Positions 50,167 to 52,985 of a stretch of DNA of 52,985 bases are shown piece by piece. The stretch is from Tersicoccus phoenicis (lineage in GTDB: Bacteria; Actinomycetota; Actinomycetes; Actinomycetales; Micrococcaceae), in assembly GCF_001968835.1 (NCBI RefSeq), contig NZ_MRDE01000018.1, positions 1 to 52,985 on the forward strand, in the 5' to 3' direction. The notes under the pieces are model-generated. The model worked only from the letters and a program-made list of their open reading frames with translations, was not told the origin of the DNA and searched no databases. Position numbers and translations under genes: made by a program. Numbering within the stretch: position 1 is the first letter of the stretch; every line of letters begins with the position of its first letter.

Positions 50167-51822
50167 ATGAACCACATCAGCACCGAGGGCTGCATCATCA
50201 ACGGAGTGACGCTGCTGGCGCCGTCGATCCGACGGGAGGAGGAGGTCCTGACCGCGGACGCGCTGCGGTTCGTCGCCGCCCTGCACCGCGCGACGTGCGC
50301 CCGCCGGGACGAACTGCTCGAGGCGCGGCGCACCCGCCGCCGGTCGATCGCCCTGGGCAAGGATCCGGCCTATCGCACGGACACGGCCCACGTGCGGGCG
50401 GACACCACGTGGCGGGTCGCGCCTCCCGCGCCGGACCTGACCGACCGGCGGGTCGAGATCACCACCCCGGTGGACCGAGCGTCGACCGTGACCGCCCTGA
50501 CCTCGGGCGCCAACGTGTGGTTGGCCGACCTCGAGGACGCCAGCGTGCCCACCTGGGAGAACGTCATCACCGGCCAGCTCAACCTGAACGACGGCCTGCG
50601 CGGCGCGATCCCCGAGCTGGATTCTGGGACTGTCCCCGACGGTCCACGACCGACCGTCATCGTGCGGCCCCGCGGCCTGCACCTGCCGGAGAAGCACCTG
50701 CAGATCGCCGGTCGGCCCGTGTGGGGTGGACTGGTGGACCTGGCGCTCTACCTGTTCCACAACGCGCAGCACCTGATCAGCCATGGCTCCGGCCCGTACT
50801 TCTACCTGCCGAAGATCGAGTCGGCCGAGGAAGCGCGGCTCTGGAACGACGTGTTCGTGCTGGCGCAGAAGCTGCTGGGCATCCCGCGCGGCACCATCCG
50901 GGCCACGGTGCTGGTCGAGACCATCACGGCCGCGTTCGAGATGGACGAGATCCTGTACGAGCTGCGCGAGCATGCGGCCGGCCTGAACGCCGGCCGGTGG
51001 GACTACGTGTTCAGCATGATCAAGAACTTCCGGCAGCGCGGGCCGCGGTTCATTCTGCCGGACCGGGAACGGGTGAGCATGAGCCAGCCGTTCATGCGGG
51101 CCTTCACCGAGCAGCTCGTGGCCGTCGCCCACCGGCGGGGTACCCACGCGATCGGCGGGTTGAGCACGGTGATCCCGGTGACCGAGCACGCCGGGGAGAA
51201 CGACCGGGCCCTGGCACGGGTTGTGCGGGACAAGGAGCGCGAGGCCGAGGCCGGGTTCGACGGGTCCTGGGTGGCGCACCCCGGTCTGGTGATGCGGTGC
51301 CGGGCGGTGTTCGACGTGGCGCTCGGCGAGGCCCCGAACCAGCTGGATCGGCTGCGGGAGGACGTGGAGTTCTCCGACCGGGCGCTGTTGGACGTCGCCG
51401 CGACGACGGGCAGCATCACCGAGGACGGCATCCTGGTCAACCTGAGGATCGGGCTGCGGTACCTCGAGTCGTGGCTGCGCGGGACGGGCGCCGTGGCGGT
51501 GGGGAATCGGATGGAGGACCTGGGCACCGCCGAGATCTCCCGGGCCCAGCTCTGGCAGTGGATCCACTGCGAGGCGCTGACCAAGGACGGGGAGATCGTC
51601 ACCGCCGAGTACGTGGAACGCCTGCTCGACGAGGAGTTCGACGGGCTGGAGCGCACGGACGGTGACCGGTTCGACGAGGCGCGGGAGATCCTGGAGCGCT
51701 CGTCCCTGCGGGCCGAGTTCCCGGACTTCCTGACCTCCATCGCGTACGCCGAGTACCTGTGCCGCCGCACCCGGCCGTGGCGGTGGGTGGAGGAGGAGCT
51801 GGCCGAGCGCGTTCCGGCCTGA
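50167..51822 (+). CDS. aceB: Malate synthase (type A)
   Basis: A 551-aa enzyme condensing glyoxylate with acetyl-CoA to malate. Seen are the substrate/Mg region ADLEDASVPTWENVITGQLNL, IVRPRGLHLPEKH, YFYLPKIESAEEARLWNDVF, RATVLVETITAAFEMDEILYELREH, GRWDYVFSMIKNF and the C-terminal catalytic base region in VGNRMEDLGTAEISRAQLWQW. Length is that of the A isoform rather than the about 720-aa G isoform usual in mycobacteria. ATG 50167 follows AAGGAGGG with 6-nt spacing. A textbook terminator follows. Confidence 0.96.
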   Translation: MNHISTEGCIINGVTLLAPSIRREEEVLTADALRFVAALHRATCARRDELLEARRTRRRSIALGKDPAYRTDTAHVRADTTWRVAPPAPDLTDRRVEITTPVDRASTVTALTSGANVWLADLEDASVPTWENVITGQLNLNDGLRGAIPELDSGTVPDGPRPTVIVRPRGLHLPEKHLQIAGRPVWGGLVDLALYLFHNAQHLISHGSGPYFYLPKIESAEEARLWNDVFVLAQKLLGIPRGTIRATVLVETITAAFEMDEILYELREHAAGLNAGRWDYVFSMIKNFRQRGPRFILPDRERVSMSQPFMRAFTEQLVAVAHRRGTHAIGGLSTVIPVTEHAGENDRALARVVRDKEREAEAGFDGSWVAHPGLVMRCRAVFDVALGEAPNQLDRLREDVEFSDRALLDVAATTGSITEDGILVNLRIGLRYLESWLRGTGAVAVGNRMEDLGTAEISRAQLWQWIHCEALTKDGEIVTAEYVERLLDEEFDGLERTDGDRFDEAREILERSSLRAEFPDFLTSIAYAEYLCRRTRPWRWVEEELAERVPA

Positions 51823-51837
51823 GTTGTTCTTCAGTCG

Positions 51838-51869
51838 AAAAGGCGTCGACCGTGAGGTCGGCGCCTTTT
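51838..51869 (+). terminator. Rho-independent terminator after aceB
   Basis: AAAAGGCGTCGACC and GGTCGGCGCCTTTT form a 14-bp stem (one G-T pair) with a 4-nt loop, ending in TTTT and flanked by A on the other side, so it may work in both directions. Confidence 0.88.
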
Positions 51870-52063
51870 CCGTGTTCTTGCTGTTCCATCGCGGTGGATC
51901 GGTCCGGTACGTCCCGGCCCGGACACGGGGACTGGATCTCCCGGCGCTCGCAGAGCTCGCTCTGGTCGACACGTCCCCTTTCGTCCGAACAGGCACGTAC
52001 CTCGAGGATCGTTCGGGTGGGTTCGACTCGGGTGCCATTTCCTTCGACAAACGAGAAGATTGA

Positions 52064-52069
52064 TAGCCT
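52064..52069 (+). promoter_or_regulatory. -10 element TAGCCT for leaderless phosphatase gene
   Basis: TAGCCT ends 6 nt before ATG 52076. The preceding 51870-52063 stretch has no gene I can support. Confidence 0.5.
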
Positions 52070-52075
52070 CCGGGC

Positions 52076-52807
52076 ATGGGGATCAGCACGCCGCAGTGGG
52101 AAGGCGCCATCAATGTTCGGGACCTGGGCGGATTGCCCGTGGCGGGCGGGGGCCGGGTCGCACACGGGCAATTGTTCCGTTCCGGTCGTCCGGAGACGAT
52201 GACGACCGCCGGCTGGGTCCAGTTGCGCGCGGACGGGGTGAGCACCGTGATCGACCTGCGCAACGACGACGAGCGTGGCCGGCGGTCCAGCGACGCGGTC
52301 GTGGACGACGAGGCACTCGACGGCCTGCACCGGCTGGTCCGCCCGACCGAGGACCCCACGCACGTCGAGTTCAAACAGCTGTGTTGGCCCTACCTGAACA
52401 CCCCGAAGTACTACGCCGACAACCTCCGGTTGTGGCCCGAGCGCTTCGTGCGGATCGTGCACGACGTCGCCACCGCCCCGCCGGGCGGAGTCCTGGTGCA
52501 CTGTTCCGGAGGGCGGGATCGCACCGGGTTGGTCGTGATGCTCCTGCTGCAGCTGCTCGGCGTCCCGGACGAGGCCATCGCCGATGACTACGAGGTCGGT
52601 GTCCGCGCCGCCAACGAGCGGTTCCGTGTCATCAACCACCCGGTCGAGCGCTACCGGACCCCTGAGCAGCTGGACGCCTGGGTCGCGGAGACCCGCACCC
52701 ACCTGCTGCGTACGCTGGCCGAGCTCGACGCCGCCGACTACCTGCTGCGGGCCGGCCTCGCGCCGGAGGACCTGGACGCCCTGCGCGCCCGCCTCACCGA
52801 GGCATGA
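52076..52807 (+). CDS. Tyrosine/serine protein phosphatase (PTPLP/MptpB-like)
   Basis: A 243-aa protein. N-terminal NVRDLGGLPVAGGGRVAHGQLFRSGRP and the signature VHCSGGRDRTGLV with nucleophile Cys143 (HCxxGxDR) place it among the Mtb PtpB-like/lipid-phosphatase-like PTPs, which act on phosphotyrosine, phosphoserine and phosphoinositides. VIDLRNDDERGR carries another family motif. No signal peptide, so cytoplasmic or exported by an unknown route. Stand-alone gene with a leaderless start at ATG 52076. Confidence 0.92.
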   Translation: MGISTPQWEGAINVRDLGGLPVAGGGRVAHGQLFRSGRPETMTTAGWVQLRADGVSTVIDLRNDDERGRRSSDAVVDDEALDGLHRLVRPTEDPTHVEFKQLCWPYLNTPKYYADNLRLWPERFVRIVHDVATAPPGGVLVHCSGGRDRTGLVVMLLLQLLGVPDEAIADDYEVGVRAANERFRVINHPVERYRTPEQLDAWVAETRTHLLRTLAELDAADYLLRAGLAPEDLDALRARLTEA

Positions 52808-52938
52808 TCGGGGAAGCCGGGCGTCGCACGGGCTCCCCCTGAGTTGGGTCACTTGCTGTGGTCTCGACAAGCTAGAGGGGGCTGACGTGGGGTGATGGTC
52901 GGGGTTAGTGTGTTGTTAAGGCACTAAGCGGGGGTCGG

Positions 52939-52944
52939 TAGGAT
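52939..52944 (+). promoter_or_regulatory. -10 element TAGGAT for the transposase gene
   Basis: TAGGAT ends 6 nt before GTG 52951, the same leaderless layout as the host genes. An A/T-rich stretch (GTTGTTAAGG, 52912-52921) just upstream is unusual for this GC-rich window. Confidence 0.45.
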
Positions 52945-52950
52945 CGGCTG

Positions 52951-52985
52951 GTGGCCTGGGTTCGCAGAGTCCGCACGGCCTCGGG
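52951..52985 (+). CDS. IS1634-type transposase, N terminus only (cut by window edge)
   Basis: Only 11 complete codons plus two bases are visible: GTG then AWVRRVRTAS. This matches from memory the conserved start (AxVRxVxTASGA) of IS1634-family transposases in actinobacteria. The preceding 52840-52950 stretch is less GC-rich than its surroundings and has no gene, so the left end of the element probably lies there. The rest of the element is outside the window, so identity and completeness cannot be verified here. Confidence 0.5.
   Translation, partial: MAWVRRVRTAS

Noticed and set aside
51824-52063. 79-codon open frame after aceB
   Set aside because: It begins inside the sequence just before and runs through the rho-independent terminator, has no ribosome site and no recognisable domain.
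52808-52850. Hairpin after the phosphatase gene
   Set aside because: The GGGGA..AGCC/GGGCT..CCCC arms need a bulge and lack a T-tract, so I did not call a terminator.

Overview
This window is a GC-rich chromosomal segment from an actinomycete (Actinomycetota). Three things point there. Gene content includes a septum-site (Ssd)/Tad pilus/DEAH helicase/topA block, the tiny ribosomal protein bS22, a RamB-type regulator, system II cytochrome c maturation and menaquinone synthesis. Codon use is strongly G/C at third positions. GTG starts and leaderless promoters are common (a -10 hexamer 6-7 nt before the start codon). I cannot name the genus. Several blocks follow the gene order I recall from mycobacteria and related genera. 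No rRNA, tRNA, CRISPR array or complete mobile element was seen.

Layout. 1-1250: a 3'-truncated remnant of an actinobacterial 3'-5' exonuclease/DNA polymerase and the spacer before ssd. 1251-6602: Tad (Flp-type) pilus operon: ssd-like ATPase, tadA, two TadB/TadC membrane proteins, a DUF4244 pilin with an unusually long leader, and two TadE-like proteins. 6702-14826: GNAT acetyltransferase, MrfA-like DEAH helicase, PPOX-fold flavoprotein, fused methyltransferase, topA. 14874-16726: Ppx/GppA phosphatase and a sugar-phosphate isomerase-like protein. 17003-20255: an apparent accessory operon on the minus strand (NRAMP-fold transporter without the metal motif, GntR/FCD regulator, idonate-type dehydrogenase without structural zinc cysteines), set between genes that are near neighbours in mycobacteria as I recall them. 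20372-26269: proC, a TrkH/TrkA potassium pair, AcuC-type deacetylase, ArsR regulator, excisionase-type HTH, bS22, glutaredoxin-like protein.

26276-32808: repeat-rich membrane protein, YceI, then histidine phosphatase-TlpA-CcdA-ResB-CcsB, the cytochrome c maturation operon. 32957-38084: PLDc_N protein, DUF4229 protein, menB-menE-menA operon and divergent lactate dehydrogenase. 38112-39309: an AbiEi/DUF559-like gene bracketed by two copies of a 66-nt palindromic element. 39477-42324: thiolase, enoyl-CoA hydratase and 3-hydroxyacyl-CoA dehydrogenase operon with a TetR-type operator on its promoter. 42421-46842: hypothetical protein, aldo/keto reductase, stand-alone 5'-3' exonuclease, MFS transporter and a divergent XRE-cupin regulator sharing a palindromic operator. 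46879-51822: RamB-like regulator, isocitrate lyase and malate synthase (glyoxylate shunt). 52076-52985: protein phosphatase and the first codons of an IS1634-type transposase cut by the window edge.

Taken together the segment supports a menaquinone-respiring actinomycete with cytochrome c, growth on fatty acids or acetate (beta-oxidation plus glyoxylate shunt) and a Tad pilus. The most unusual parts are the NRAMP-fold/GntR/dehydrogenase operon, the palindrome-bracketed DUF559 gene, the long-leader pilin and the truncated polymerase.
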